Origin: Cryptomeria japonica
Taxonomy: Eukaryota > Streptophyta > Pinopsida > Cupressales > Cupressaceae
Assembly: GCF_030272615.1 (NCBI RefSeq)
Contig: NC_081414.1
Span: 660,030,438-660,094,437, forward strand
Length of the DNA: 64,000 nucleotides
Direction: 5' to 3'
The notes under the pieces are model-generated. The model did not search any database and was not told the origin of the DNA. It was given only the letters and a program-made list of their open reading frames with translations. Below, one piece after another: positions 35,401 through 48,194 of this stretch (positions within the stretch are counted from its first letter, which is position 1; each line of letters opens with the position of its first letter). The position numbers and the translations under genes are program-made.

Positions 35401-35589
35401 TCCTCTTTCTTTTGAAGAAAAATGTTTCGGGTAATCTCCATATGTCAAGTAGTAAGCAACATCTACATACCAGGAATCCTGAAGGCCAACAAACAAGACT
35501 AAGGGAAATTCCTCTATCACCTCCTCTTTACTCTCAGCAATTAGCTTGCACAAACCCTGCCCTCTTACCAATTTTATGGGCCTAATATC

Positions 35590-37121
35590 TAAATTGAACT
35601 CCTAAATTTTTGACACCCAAGAGGCTCTATTATTCAACCTTATGTCTTGCTATGTTAATATACTCTTGACTATTGAATGAGGCACATAAATGATTGCATG
35701 GGAATGGAGAATATAATACCTGAACTATTTTACAAACTTCACAACCACATATGCTTGCTTTTCCATTATTGAATACTTCAATTCATGATTTTTTAGTAGT
35801 ACACTCATGAATGATATCAGGACTTCATCACTATCCACATTCTTCTGTAATAAAATTCCCAACATAGTGTGCTCTGAGGCATAACAGTAGATAACAAAAT
35901 CCTTACTAAAATCAGGATTAACTAGAATAGGTGCATGACCAATAGCATTCTTAATTGATTCAAACACCTTCTTCCCCTCCTCATTCCATTTTAAAACTTG
36001 TTTCTCACTCATCAAATTCACAATGTATATGGTAGTCTCTCCAAAATCCAAGATGAACCTCAGAAAATTTACCTGTCCAAAGAAGGATCTAACAACATTC
36101 CTACTTGATGGTAGAGTTAGCTATTGAATTGCTCTTACCCTCTTAAGATCTATTTTCACCCCTTCCTTAGAAACAATATGACCAAGCAACTTACCCTCTG
36201 TGACTCCAAATACTGACTTCTTTGGGTTCAAGGATACCCCATACTCATGACACCTCTGTAACAGTTGTCTCAGGTCCCACAGGTGATGCTTTCTTCTTTT
36301 TGAGAATACTGTTAAGTCATCCAGATATACAACAATAATCTTATCCTTTAAGTGACCAAAGGAAAAATCCATAGCACGCTGAAATGTCGCTCCTACATTA
36401 ATCAAACCAAAAGGCATTCGGTTATAGGAAAATGTACCCTAGGGAGTAATAAAAGCAATTTTATGTGATCATTGTCCTGAACACTGATCTGGTTATATCC
36501 TAAAAATCCATCGAGCATGGACATCATCTCTGATCCTGAAACTATTTGTAGAATGTGGTCCATGGCTGGTAATGGATAGTTGTCTTTTAGGCTAGCTTGC
36601 TTTAGATTTCTAAAATCTACGTAGATCATTATTTCTTCATTTTTCTTTCTAACAGGTACAATATTAGCTATCCATATAGAATGATGGATGGGGTATATAA
36701 TCCTGGCTTTTAACATCTTATCTACTTCTTGAAATATAGCCTCAGCTACTTTTGGGTTGAAGCTTCTAAGCTTTTGCCGGAAAGGGCTTACTCCAAGTTT
36801 CAGGGGAATCTGATGCTGGAATTTTCCCTCTCTAAAATTTTTAATATCATCATAGCACCAAGAAAACATGTCCTTGAACTCCAATAGGAGACTAATGAAC
36901 CTCTCCTTTTCTGCAGGTGTACAACACTTTCCTAGATTGATATATTTAGGTTCATTCTCAGTACCAATGTTGATCTTTTCATAACCTCCAACATCCTGAC
37001 CCTCTAGGGACTTGTCACCTTTATTCTTCTTGTAGGTGTCATGACGATCAAACAGATGCTCTAGTGGAACCAACCCTTTAAGGATCTTATTTCCTTTCAA
37101 CTGAATGATTCCATCAGGCAA
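35590..37121 (-). pseudogene. G1 reverse transcriptase and gypsy RNase H
   Basis: RT runs from about 37120: FRNLKQASLKDNYPLPAMDH near 36620, MLDGFLGYNQISVQ near 36500, MPFGLINVGATFQRAMD near 36400, and catalytic VYLDDLTVFSK near 36325. The connection and gypsy-type RNase H follow (VNPDFSKDFVIYCYASEHTM near 35900, KNHELKYSIMEKQAYVVV near 35780). A frame change near 36402-36430 and stops at about 36118 and 35722 break it. The first RNase H aspartate reads Tyr (YCYAS for the usual D-A-S). Confidence 0.87.
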
Positions 37122-37330
37122 CTCCCTAGCTCATTTTGGTGAAAATTCTTTGCACTTTGCATCTGAACCTTCAAAATGCATGGCAAAAAACATGTCTACA
37201 CTTTGCATAAAATTATTGATTTGTTTATCACTTTCAAACACCTGCCAAAAATCAAAGTTGTCTGGGACACTGGGCCGATATATCAAATCTACCCTGTAAA
37301 TATCATCAACGAATTCAAGATGTAGGACAA

Positions 37331-37720
37331 GCAATGAGGCTGAGACTGCTAATGAATCAACTTTTGAATTTAGTTCCCTAGGTATTGCTTCAATGGAAAA
37401 TGCATCAAAATATTTGATTTCATCCCAAAATCTATTCCAGTAGTGTTTCAACCTTTCATTTTTAACACTAAACAACCCTCTGACCTATTTTACAATTAGT
37501 TCAGCATCTCCTTTAACCCGTAGGAGTTTCACTCCCAATCTCTTAGCTTCAGCTAAACCTAATAGCAATGCCTCATACTCGTCCATATTGTTGGTATTTT
37601 TGAATTCTAATTTAAAAGAGAAAGGAATATGATTGCCAGAAGGTGGGATTAACACTACCCCTGCACCTTAACCTGACGTTGCACAACTACCATCAAACTC
37701 CATTAACCACAGGCTTTCTT
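37331..37720 (-). pseudogene. G1 additional archaeal-type RNase H, between protease and RT
   Basis: Reading frame with WLMEFDGSCATSG near 37715, DEYEALLLGLAEAKR near 37585, RVKGDAEL near 37528 and RELNSKVDSLA near 37370. These give Asp, Glu, Asp and Asp in the order of an RNase H active site. It is distinct from the gypsy RNase H after RT. Tat-lineage elements are known to carry a second, archaeal-type RNase H. Here it lies between protease and RT, with stops near 37660 and 37483. Confidence 0.72.
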
Positions 37721-37874
37721 CTCCCTTGGGTTGTGATGGATCTTCCACTACCTCTTTATCTATCAAAATTATTTAGTTTCCAAATTGACAATCATGGTAC
37801 AAAATTTGAGCTCTTGGGTCATCAGAAGGGAAAATAGTGAATTTAGACTTTGGTTCAGGCTGCAAAATGACTCA

Positions 37875-38339
37875 CTATTTTCCAATGGGGATTGTAGCTT
37901 GAGACCAATCCATTTTAATTTCACCACCTAAATCCCTGTAAAAAGTAAAACTTAGTAGCATGCCATAGCTAGCTAGGATGTCAGCTATTAGAATAGTCAA
38001 CTTAATTCTTTTATCTGGGTGGGAAGCAAGAACTACTCGAGCATCCTTAATTTGACCTAGCAGAGGAATTTGTTTTGAATCCATAGAATAACATGTGCCG
38101 AAAGTTTTTGTCAAGGACAACCCTAATGCTTTAGCCACTATAGAAGGCATAATATTGTCAGATGCACTTGAATATATAATACAATTATTCAACTTGTGAC
38201 CATTTATGAATAATGATATGTACAAGGGTTCTAGTTTTGACTCAAGGGCAGATACAGAATCATCTGTTTGAAGAGCAGTTATTTTAGGCTTTATTGCATA
38301 AGCCACAAGGTGAGCCAGTTCATTACTATGTGAGGGCAT
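37875..38339 (-). pseudogene. G1 aspartic protease
   Basis: Contains LYISLFINGHKLNNCIIYSS and SDNIMPSIVAKALGL, the typical fold around the DSGA active site, and LLGQIKDARVVL with the hydrophobic second half. The catalytic aspartate position reads Tyr (IIYSSAS for the usual DSGAS), so it is inactive. It would cut the polyprotein during particle maturation. Confidence 0.8.
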
Positions 38340-39962
38340 TATGGCATTTACTGATTGTTGTGTCCCATTGGCCTATTGTACATTATTCCCTTTTACAAAC
38401 TGTATGAGCTTGTCTAGTTCTTTAGGATTTAGCTTAAGTTACTTGGCAGGTGTAATTTAAATTTGATATGATTTGCAAAATTTTACAATATCAAATGAAC
38501 TTTCTTTTTCAACAGACTTTAAAAATGAAGGTTCTTGCAATTTTTTATCATTGTTACGAAAATTTGGGTCAATCCCCTTACCTTTGAAAGCCACAACAGA
38601 TGATGAAGAAACACCCTAAGGTTTTACATTTTGTTGATTTCTTGTGAGCACAACGCATGAAGGATCTTCTAAAGTAACCAAAATATCACCTCCTCTTTCT
38701 GAATCAGACTTGTGTTCAAGGAAATGGATTTCAGAGTCGCCAGGTTTCTTTAAAGATTCTTCTTCACCCCACTCATTTGAGGTATCTTTAGAATTCATCA
38801 ATTGTGTGTAACACACCATCTCAAGATAGGAAATACCATCATGTTCATCGGTGAGATGAAAAACACACATACTCCATTTAGGTGGAGGTGCTTCAATTGC
38901 TAATCTTTGCTGAGAAGAGGATTATTATAGAGTCTTGTTCCCATATCCCAAAGATTTGTTTGTATTCCTCCTAGGTACATCTTGATAGGGAGATGGGTAT
39001 GAGGTGCTAGCTTTAGGCAATTGTTTTTTAAGGGTAATTACATCATTCATTAGTCGCTAGATTACAGGGTCACAGGAAGTTGAAGGTTGGGCAATGGGTG
39101 TTTGTACTTCTCTTTTCCATTTACCTATCATGATTAAATCATCTTCCAACTCAACTGCAAGTGTTTTGGCAGCATTTAAATTTGCAACTCTTTGCCTGCG
39201 AATTAGAAAACCTATTTCTGAAGGCATAGAATTGATAAAGAAACACTTAAGATTATCATCTGAGGGCTTTTGATTAACTGAAATTTTGTTATCAAATTTT
39301 GCTACAAAGTCCCTCATAGACTCCATAATTTATTTCTTTAACTAGGCCAATTGAGCGAGGAGAGAATGTTCATCTTCAGCCACTTTGAATCTTGCCTCAA
39401 ACCTTGTTTTCAGATCTTTCCAGGTTGTTATCACACTATTTGGTAAGTGATAAAACCGATCTACTGCTACTCCAGTTAGTGTCTGGACAAACAATCTCAC
39501 AATGACATCTTCATGTTGAACTGCTATTATCCCAAGCCACATTGAATGCATTCAGGTGCTCATCAATGGTGATTTTTCTATCTCCACTAAATTTTGGCAA
39601 GTGATCTTCTAGCACCTTTGGGTAAGGGATTGAGATTCAAACCTAAGTTCAATGGACGCACAATAGCCCCCCAAGGATTATTTACTGTCATTGGAAGTAT
39701 TATATTGAGTGGAGTCGAGTTGATTATATTTGGTAAAGCAATACCATGCAAAGTCAGAGCTTGGAAAACTAAGGACACAGGAGATGATGGTGATTAGGAA
39801 GGAGGCCTACTTCTTGCTCTTCTTTGAGGTGAAAAAGTGGGTTCAAAATTTAGGTTTTGTAACTCCTGAAAGATAGAATCAACTACCCCCTCCCTTCTTT
39901 GGGACCTAGTATATCTCTTTAACTCTAGTCTTGCAACTAGCCAACCAGTCCTATGATCTGGA
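38340..39962 (-). pseudogene. G1 Gag
   Basis: The frame opens immediately after the primer site with no early ATG (GWLVARLELKRYTRSQRREG near 39900). The conserved Gag core is near 39340-39550 (FVQTLTGVAVDRFYHLPNS, TWKDLKTRFEARFKVAEDE). A Ser/Glu-rich linker leads to protease. Stops occur near 39795, 39586, 39339, 39054 and 38613. No zinc knuckle is seen. It would form the particle shell. Confidence 0.78.
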
Positions 39963-39980
39963 TCCCTAGCATAGTCACCA
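39963..39980 (-). other. G1 primer-binding site
   Basis: On the minus strand TGGTGACTATGCTAGGGA lies six bases from the LTR end at 39987. It resembles the TGGCGACTC-type site that, from memory, Tat/Ogre elements use, and the TGGCGACTCT of G2. Confidence 0.65.
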
Positions 39981-39986
39981 AAAATC

Positions 39987-42900
39987 TGTTGGTAAATAGA
40001 TTTGTCCCTTTTTTGAAATCTTAATAATAATTTTCCTTAAGCAAAGATATAACTTTGTTTCGCCCTTTATAAAGGAAACAAACTACCAACAGCTGGATGA
40101 ATTGATTAAAATTCAACCTCTGCATTAGAGGGTAGCTCCTCATATGATTTGCAATGAATTTATTATATAAATAAATGCTAATACTTTTTACCAGAAAGCA
40201 TTGAAAGGCTTCAACATTCATCTGTCAACACAAAATAAATGCCTTCAAAATTGAGAACACAGAAATTTTTCTGAAAGAACTTTTAATGAGAGTTCACAGA
40301 CTCTGATTTACAAAAATATTCACAATATAAATTCAAAGCATAACAGAGGCTCAACAATACTAAAGTCTGGTTGATACTATCCCATGCCTCACAGGGCAAG
40401 GGGGATCAGGAAAACCAATATGTGCAAGTCTTCTAACAACTAATGATAACCATGAATTAAGGAAATATAGAGATAATTGATCACATAATTATATCATGCC
40501 CATAACAACTTCTCAAGAAAGATTATTAATCTTCAAACACAGATTTAAAGATTGCATAACATAGCATTTCATTGATAATCAGCCATTGTATTTCCTAAAA
40601 AATCATATGAGAACCAAAATATTATCTGCTACATCTCAAAATCATAGTTTTTTGGAACACTTACAAAGACAAGCCTTTCAAATTAAGTAGCCTCCAGGGT
40701 CATAGTTTTTACATAATCAAATTACATTTTACTTTTGATCAAAGTTAAAGAAACTGTTTATAACAACAGGAAAGAAAACTAAATCAACAGCCACTATGAG
40801 GCTGACACCTCATCTTTGGATTAACTATGCTTCCACTGTGGCAAAAGAGACTATGGATCTATCCTGCTTTGTTGTAGAACCATGCCATTTTAGGTGCGTG
40901 GCCAAGAAGTTCAAGATGACCTAAAAATAAGGAAGACCAATGTTTTGGATTCTCTACTTCCACACCTCTTTGTCCATGTTTACTTGTGATACTTTTTCCT
41001 TGTGTACCTCCAAATTGTCAGAACAGACTATGAGCATTCATTTGATCCTTGCCACCTTTGAGAAATCATCTGTGGTCAAAGATTTTGTCATCTAAATGAA
41101 TTGTATTCTCTCTTGAAAGATCTTGGTCATGTCCACAACTTCCTTAATTGTCTTGGCACCATCCTTCATGAGCAAGATGTCAATGTACTTGAGATCCTTC
41201 TATATCGTATCGATCAAGTCTGTCAATCCACTGAGCAATTTGGTGGATTCTTCATGACCTTGCTTGATGATTGAGTTGTGCCACTCCACATTCTTCCTTG
41301 ACACATACAATACATTGTCATCCAGATTCTCTACTGGTTTTTCAGCCAAGAACTTTATTGCCCCATATTTCTATATATCATTCATTTGTGCAAGGATTGC
41401 TACCCATTTGATCCTTTCTTTCTCCCAAGCCACCATTTTCAGTTCTAGTTCCTTACTCATAGTTTCAGCATCTTTATAAACTTTAACAAGATTAACGATA
41501 TATTCTGACCCTTGTTGCATTATAAGGTCCAACCATTTATTGAACATTTCTATAACTACTTTGTTCCTTTGAACTTGGTCTAACATTTTCTAGTTGGTCG
41601 CAGATTTAGGGTCGAATGATACTAGTATCTATGACAATGGTTGGGGGTTTGGATTATGGATGGCATTGATATACTCGTCCATCTGAGTAACAACTTTCTT
41701 GAGTTCTCTTTTGTGTTTTTCATCCTTCCATGTTTGTGAAATTATCCGTTTTCGTGGGTGATTCCAAATGCCTAACATCCACAGCACATGAATCAACTCC
41801 CAAATCTATCTTCTCAACTATAAAATCCTCCTCAGTAGCTTAGTTTGCATCCTTTCTTGGAATTGGTTTGGCTATTTCAGCCATCCAGTGACCTGTTGCT
41901 TCATCTACTTCAAGCATCACCTGCGTTTTGAGTTTTTTCAGCTTTGATGCCTTTCCCAAACACCTGTTGACCATGTCCTCCACTGGGATTGTAACTGGTA
42001 CCACACTCCATTTCTTTCCAATACCAGCTTCCAATCATCATGGTGCGTTTGTTGGCTCTTTAGGTGGAGGAGTTGTCCATACATATGGTGAAGTGACAAT
42101 GACCAAGGTGTTCATGGGATCTTGTTAGACTTCCTCTTCCTTGCTCATGTCCATTTCTTGCATCTCAAGTTCATTCAGATCCCGTGGATCCATTGTTTCC
42201 TCAATCTCTTCACTAGGGTCTAGGTCTACAATGACTTGTTTTAGAATGGGCTCCCTACTCTTCTTTTTACTCCTAGACCGAGTTACTCGAGCAACTATGA
42301 GACCTAATGGTGACCTCTTTAATCTCCTAGGTTGAATTTTCTCAATAATAGGCCTTGAAACACCTGCAACATTAACAATTTTGTTAGTGGAAGAAATGGG
42401 AGATTGAGTCACAATGTGTGAATCAATTCTTAGTTCATGCAAGGACATGTGGGGTCCCTCCTTAAACTTTTGGTTTCTCAACCATCTTTTTGTTCTTCTC
42501 ACAATATTGAAGGTTATAGCTTGAATACTGTGATCCTCCTTTTTATTTCAATCAATTTCTGGAATTGGTTTTCCTTAAACCTCTATGTCAAACCCAAGAT
42601 CTAGGACATCTTCCCCTGTATCTTTTGATACTCCAAATATATTAATTGGAAGTTTCATGGTAATTATTTGTTGCAAAGTGAGCCTTGACCACAATCTTTT
42701 CCTTATCTCATATTCATCACTATAATTCTCCCAGTAATCCTCCAACTGAGGCTCATGACAAAAATGATTATCCACTTTTAGGTTTTCAATGCCATAACCT
42801 CTACTGTCAAACTTTCTCCTTGCCACACATGGTTCTAGGTTCATCCTCTTGAATTCCAATTCCAGGTTTAGGGCATCAGATACAAATTTGCAGCTATAGT

Positions 42901-45027
42901 ATCTGAGTTCAACAAGGAATACAACTACAGACTTGCCCTTTGTTCCCAATCTCTTATCAATGTAAGTCAGCTGCCTTCTCACTTTTTTAAGTACATAGTT
43001 GTCGAAGGCATACCTAGGTAGCTTGAATGGTTGACCCTCAAAACCACCTACCCATAGGTAAGTAAACCTGGGAAATTGAATAAAGAAACTACCATATATT
43101 CTTATGAACTCCATTGCTTCAACAAACATTCTCCTATTCGCATCCCCCTGAAGCTCAAAAGTAAGTTTTCTCACGAAGACTCCATTCCACCTATCAATTT
43201 GCTTGACATGTCTTTGTTGTTGCAATAGGGGGTAATAATTATACACCCTCATCCCCTCTATCCAAGGTTCATTAGGAAAACCAAGCCAATCCCTTGTACA
43301 AGCTAGTATGTAGAAAAGATAAGAAGACATATAAAAACCCAGCATTCCCACAAAATTTCTCAATCCTTCATGAAGTCTCTCTATAATTACCTAAGAGCAA
43401 TCGATATACCTGTCACCGGATAAAACCACCTGGACAAAAAAGTACGTCCAATCCTCCCAGTAGAAGGAGTGTGAGTTTCCCTTCACTCTTTTCAAAAGTA
43501 TCACAATATCCCAAACTTTTTGATGAAATTCTCTCTTGTCAGGGGCTTTGGTAGCTGTGACCCTCCTTTCTGAATTTTTAGGAGCCAATTCCTAGCAATT
43601 ACGCTCCTGTACTTACTCTTCTTTTCTGAGAAATAGGCATACGAATTCCCAATGGTCCAGTCTTCATATTCATCCTTGTGCAGAATTCCCATTGCTGCCA
43701 TTACTATTTCTCTATTGATACTGACTAACAACTCACCACTACTAGTTCTGATGCACCTATTCTCTGTATCATATATATTCATGCAAGCCATCACCAAATC
43801 TGAACACGGTGTGACAAGCTGAAACACAACAGCTTCCACAAGAACTTCTTTCACTATTTTCTCTATCAATGAACCGGTTTGAGGGTTCTTGATTCTTTCT
43901 AAGAAATCCCCTAAATCTACATGAACCAAGGAAATGTCTTCTAGTTCTGGTAATATACTCACTAGACATGAGGTTTGACCAAGCTTCGGCAATATTGGCC
44001 TCATACTGCCTATCTATACTTCTAACCAAGAAATTCTAAAACAAGGCAGAATTCTACTCCAAAAATTTAGAGATTTTCTTTCTATACTAATAAATCTTCA
44101 GAACTTAAAGAAACATAGCTTAGGAGGAATCATCTGAACTTACCCGTTACCACCATGAAAACTAGAAATTCCTCACGAAATCAAAGCTGGTTTTACCTTC
44201 GGTGCCTCCAATTTGCTCAAGTACGGTAGCTGCACCCCTCTCAACTATGGAAATAAATTCATACATTTCCTTCAATCAGACGAGAAAATATCTATAAAGC
44301 CACACATGCTTCATCATGATTTACCCAAGCATGCGAAGTAACGGTGAAATGACTAAAATCTGACACCACCTTAATTATCCATCACTTCCACACAAGTAGT
44401 TTGATGCACTCATGATTACTTTCCATATTTAGAATTTTAAACTGCTAAAAAGGGAATATTCCTTCTTACTGCATCGCTTTCACTTTCATCAAAAAGCCTT
44501 ATAGTTAGTTTTGAAGTGAACTCATGAACTTTGAACCATTTGACAAAAAATTTCAACTGTTCAAGTTCATTTAAGAAATACAACAATGGGTGGGTGGCAC
44601 ACAACAATACTGAGAATGAGTGACAACAATGGCTATTAAACAAAAACCTTGAACCATTTGAACCGCTTGAGATTTGGTTCAAGGTTCAAGACCGGAAACC
44701 AACTTAAAAGATATGGAATCATGCTCATTAAACAACGATACATTTTCGCGACTCACAAAAGACATTCTAAACTTTGAACCATTTGACAAAAGTTCACGGG
44801 CTGAAAACTTCAAGACGTAAAGCAAAGCGCACTTGCTCACACGATGACAAAGACCACAAATGACTTTCTTCATAAACGCGCTTTGAACCTTGAACGAGTG
44901 AACTTTTTAGAAAGAGTTCAACAGCTCAAGTACGAAGGAAAACAAACAACGCGATGAAAGAAAAGGCACAAAAGGGCAACCCGCAAGTATGAACACTGAA
45001 AAGAGAAAATTGAAGGGGGGACTAACA
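39987..45027 (-). repeat. G1 5' LTR, 5041 bp
   Basis: On the element strand TGTTAGTCCCCCC...CCAACA. It lacks the solo LTR found in its partner. U3 (44520-44940) has a loose array of TTGAACC words. A reading frame in the element's sense fills about 3.2 kb of the LTR. Confidence 0.92.
40800..44029 (-). pseudogene. LTR-embedded ORF, copy in G1 5' LTR
   Basis: A long sense frame inside the LTR, roughly 1050 codons allowing for damage. It starts near 44029 (MVRSIDRQYEANIAEAWSNL). One block is 44004-43501 (CIRTSSGELLVSINREIVMA, NSYAYFSEKKSKYRSVIARN). After a frameshift near 43510 comes an open stretch at 43588-42575 interrupted once near 43391 (FYWEDWTYFFVQ, NYYPLLQQQRHVKQIDRWNG, IDKRLGTKGKSVVVF). 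Next are a charged part at 42502-42125 and a Lys/Glu-rich tail near 41470 (KELELKMVAWEKERIKW). Family not recognised; no polymerase, zinc or capsid motif. The start and stop are uncertain. Confidence 0.62.
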
Positions 45028-46347
45028 TAAAGATACTAAAATTATTATTTTTAAATAACTTAATATAGCTTTATTGAAAACAATTTTATTATTTGTTCTT
45101 AATAAAGTTTTGTTAAATTATTTAAAAGAGAAACAACACCTTGCATGCATCATAATATATTAATAATTTATTTTAATAATTATTGAAAATAATTTTATTA
45201 ATTGTTCTTAATAAATGATAAAATAAATTATTGTATTATGCATGCATGGAAGTGAAACTTGAAGGATTTTATATTTTTTCAAAAATCATACAATTACTAG
45301 TGCCGAAAAAGAGTTCTTTTAAAAGCAAAAATAGTAGCTCATGTGTCAGAGAAGGATTCCACTTGCATATCCCTTAAATCAGGGAGCTTTTTTGGTCAAC
45401 AAACACTGAGTTTGGAGATTTTTTTCTTGCTCTTTACACACTTTTTGAGGCAAATTTGACCTTGAAAGCTCTTCATGCAGATTTTCAGGGAAAAAGAACA
45501 CATCTATCTTTAGTCCTATTTCTTCTCAAGACTGTTTCTATAAAGTCTCTCCTCTCTTCTATTCTTTTTCAATTCTTTCTTTTCTGCCTACACATAGCAG
45601 AGAAAGTATTGTAGCTCACAGATTTTATGCATTGTATTAGAGTTATTTTCAGCATTCAATAAAGATAGTAACTCTTCCTTCTTAATATTTTCTTGTTTTT
45701 CTTATTGTCATAGGGATGATTTGATGAAAAATTGTGATTTACATTAAATCCTTTATTTTGTCTCATTTATGCTCTATGAAAATAGGGAAATTTCATGCTA
45801 AGTTTAGGTTGCATGTTGTGTTTATTAAGTTTCCAGTTTTTTGTATATGTGAAAACATTGTTTTCCTTTTACAAGCATTGAAACTTTGAACCTTCATGCA
45901 AAATATTTATGAGTTTTGTGATCTAAATTAAATTGTGAAGCAGGTTCAAGTCTTTTTGCAGCTGATTATAGTTTTAGGACAATGGATAGAAACCCATAAT
46001 TTTTGGTGCAATCACCTCAACTTTAGGATTTCAATTTTTTTTAGCAAACTCTATCCTTTTTCTCAGCAAAAAAGTTATTTTTAGGAGATTCATCATGCAG
46101 GAAGCTGACCTATATTCTGGAGGTTTACTTTCGCCATAGGCAACCCACAGGCCTGGAAGTATTCTCATGTTTCACAAGATTGCTGGATTTCATACTTGGC
46201 TTCATGGGTGCAATCCTTCATGACAATTGTTTTTGATATGCCCGCTGGGATCCGTTGAGTTGTCTCGGCTCAATAAAGCTCCATTTTTACTGTTGTTTTG
46301 ATATTTACAGTAGTATTACAACCTTTTGAGGTTTATTTTAAAGTACT
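45028..46347 (+). repeat. G2 5' LTR, last segment
   Basis: Aligns with 57113-58333 of the 3' LTR, beyond the SINE (ACTTAATATAGCTTTATTGA against ACTTAATACAACTTTATTGA). Agreement fades after about 46230. The LTR end is somewhere between CA at 46320 and the primer site at 46348. An AATAAA at 46271-46276 is a candidate polyadenylation signal. Confidence 0.8.
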
Positions 46348-46357
46348 TGGCGACTCT
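46348..46357 (+). other. G2 primer-binding site
   Basis: TGGCGACTCT, the start of a Tat/Ogre-type primer site. The bases beyond it (AATTTTTTGG) no longer match. Confidence 0.6.
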
Positions 46358-46397
46358 AATTTTTTGGTTTTTGGAGCAGATCAAGTCCTGATAGCAT

Positions 46398-48194
46398 ATG
46401 AGAAAGATACAAACAAGGCAAAGTGCGGATCCAATTAAACATATAGAATTACCACCATTACAAAGGAAGGGTAAAACAAAAAACAAGACAATGAACTCAT
46501 CAATTGGAATTCTACCTACTATTCCCAATTCTCAGCTTATTTTTGCAATTCATACTAATCCTCTATTTATAGTCTCCTTAGCTCAAATACCTAGTATCAC
46601 AAATCCTCTCATTAATCCTCCATTAAAACCACCAATAAATCCAATGGCCCAACCAAGAGCATATGCATTCATACCATTCAATGGGGGAAACCCATTGAAT
46701 TTGACTCAGCACAATGACATACCAATGGCTGCATTGAAAAATCTACCTATTTTTACCTATGAAGATCATACTACGCCAATAGAACACACAAGGGACGTGG
46801 CTTCCTTATGTGGTGTTCATCATGTAACAAAGGAGAATGTGGCTTTGAGGCTTTTAGTAGTATCATTCAAATGCAAAGCACTCAAGTGGTTCAGAGTTTT
46901 GCCTATCAATTATGTCAGATCATGGGATGACCTAGGAGACAAGTTGACTAAGCAATTTTAAGATAAGTCAGATTATCTTTCCTTGGTGGAACAAATGACA
47001 ACCATTAAAAGAGTTTCACAAGACCAAATGATAGATTTCAATTTCTGTTTTTAGAGAAAGTAGGACCAGATGCCAACAATGGTAAGACCTTCACTAGCTT
47101 ATGCTTTCTTGTACTATCTTAGAGCAGTAAATAGTGACATTGCTGTTATAAATCAGTCTATGGGTGGAGTTACATTATCTACAACATATGATATTCCTAT
47201 TACAACTAGAAACAACATTATTCAAGTTGGTAAAATTGCACCCAGGTCTCCAATGCCTATTTTCCTAGATATTCAACCATTAATACCATTACAAGTACCC
47301 CCTATAGCCCAAATACCTGCTATTCCAACATTAGGCTTTCAAGATTTTTCTCAAAATAATGTTGTCTTAGATCCTTCAAAAGTGTTTCAATAGATAAAGG
47401 GGATGTTAAGGAGTTATGGTGAGGATAACCAACAATTGCAAAAGGATAACCAACAGATGCAAAAGACCTTACTAAATTTTGGCAATAAGTTAGTGAACAT
47501 TAAAAAGAGCCAAGGTAAAAAATAGAGGTCATACCAAGGCCCTTATCAAGCTCCATATCAACCTAATAGGCCCAATTATCAAGCCAATCCCTAGAACAAG
47601 AGGAGAAATTACAATAATAGACCCAATCAACATTATAATCAGAATACTGCTAACACTTTAAAGGAAATTATGCTTATGCAAAATAATTTGGCACAAGTTT
47701 GGTGTTTCCCATGCAACCAAGCTCATAATCGGGCATCCTATTTGAATGCAATGTATGCTCAGTCACAAGCTCTTATGGTTCAGAATAATGCCCTATCTTT
47801 TCAAGATGCAGGAACTAATGAGGAGCAAGAAGGTCTAGATGTTGCTTTGATGAATTGGTAGTATGAAGAATATTGTGGGGTGAATCAACCACAATCACAA
47901 AATTAGCTTTATACACCTATAGCAGCCAACACAAGGTCAAAAAAGAGTGATATTGACATGGGACAACAAGTTGGAAATGATCAACAACAAGCTGATAAAG
48001 GTAAAAATCAAGATTCTACAAGCCAGGAAGCTAACAAGGGACCTCCACTTGTTTATAATGTTTAGATTTTACCAAGAGGTCAACTTGCAGTAGCTAAGGA
48101 ACAACAAAAGACTCGATCTTAGCCTAAAATAGTACAAGCAGAGCTTGCAATTCCAAAAATACAGCAAAAGGTTAGTGGTCCTACCTTTAATATT
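46398..48194 (+). pseudogene. G2 Gag
   Basis: One frame from 46398 (MRKIQTRQSADPIKH) continues, with about nine stops, into protease. The Gag core is NVALRLLVVSFKCKALKWFR and SWDDLGDKLTKQF near 46840-46960. A Pro/Ile-rich stretch (47230-47350) and a Gln/Asn/Pro/Tyr-rich stretch (47520-47650) follow. A possible knuckle remnant CFPCNQAHNRASYL lies near 47703, with the last Cys replaced by Tyr. It would form the capsid. Confidence 0.8.

Larger units (their letters stand above)
27774..45027 (-). mobile_element. G1: giant-LTR Ty3/gypsy (Tat/Ogre-like) element
   Basis: Minus-strand element with its 5' LTR at 39987-45027 and 3' LTR at 27774-34069. LTRs are TGTTAG...CCAACA on the element strand, 5041 bp and about 5037 bp once a solo LTR is removed. 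Target duplications are TAAAT (27769-27773) and TAAAG (45028-45032), one mismatch. The order is LTR, primer site, gag, protease, archaeal-type RNase H, RT, RNase H, integrase, LTR. LTR divergence over a 120-bp sample is about 4%. All coding regions have stops. Unusually, both LTRs contain a long sense reading frame. Confidence 0.9.

Noticed and set aside
44437-44873. Small Cys/Ser-rich frames near the start of the G1 LTR
   Set aside because: They arise in the TTGAACC repeat array, differ between the two LTRs by stops, and lie upstream of the plausible start of the LTR-embedded ORF.
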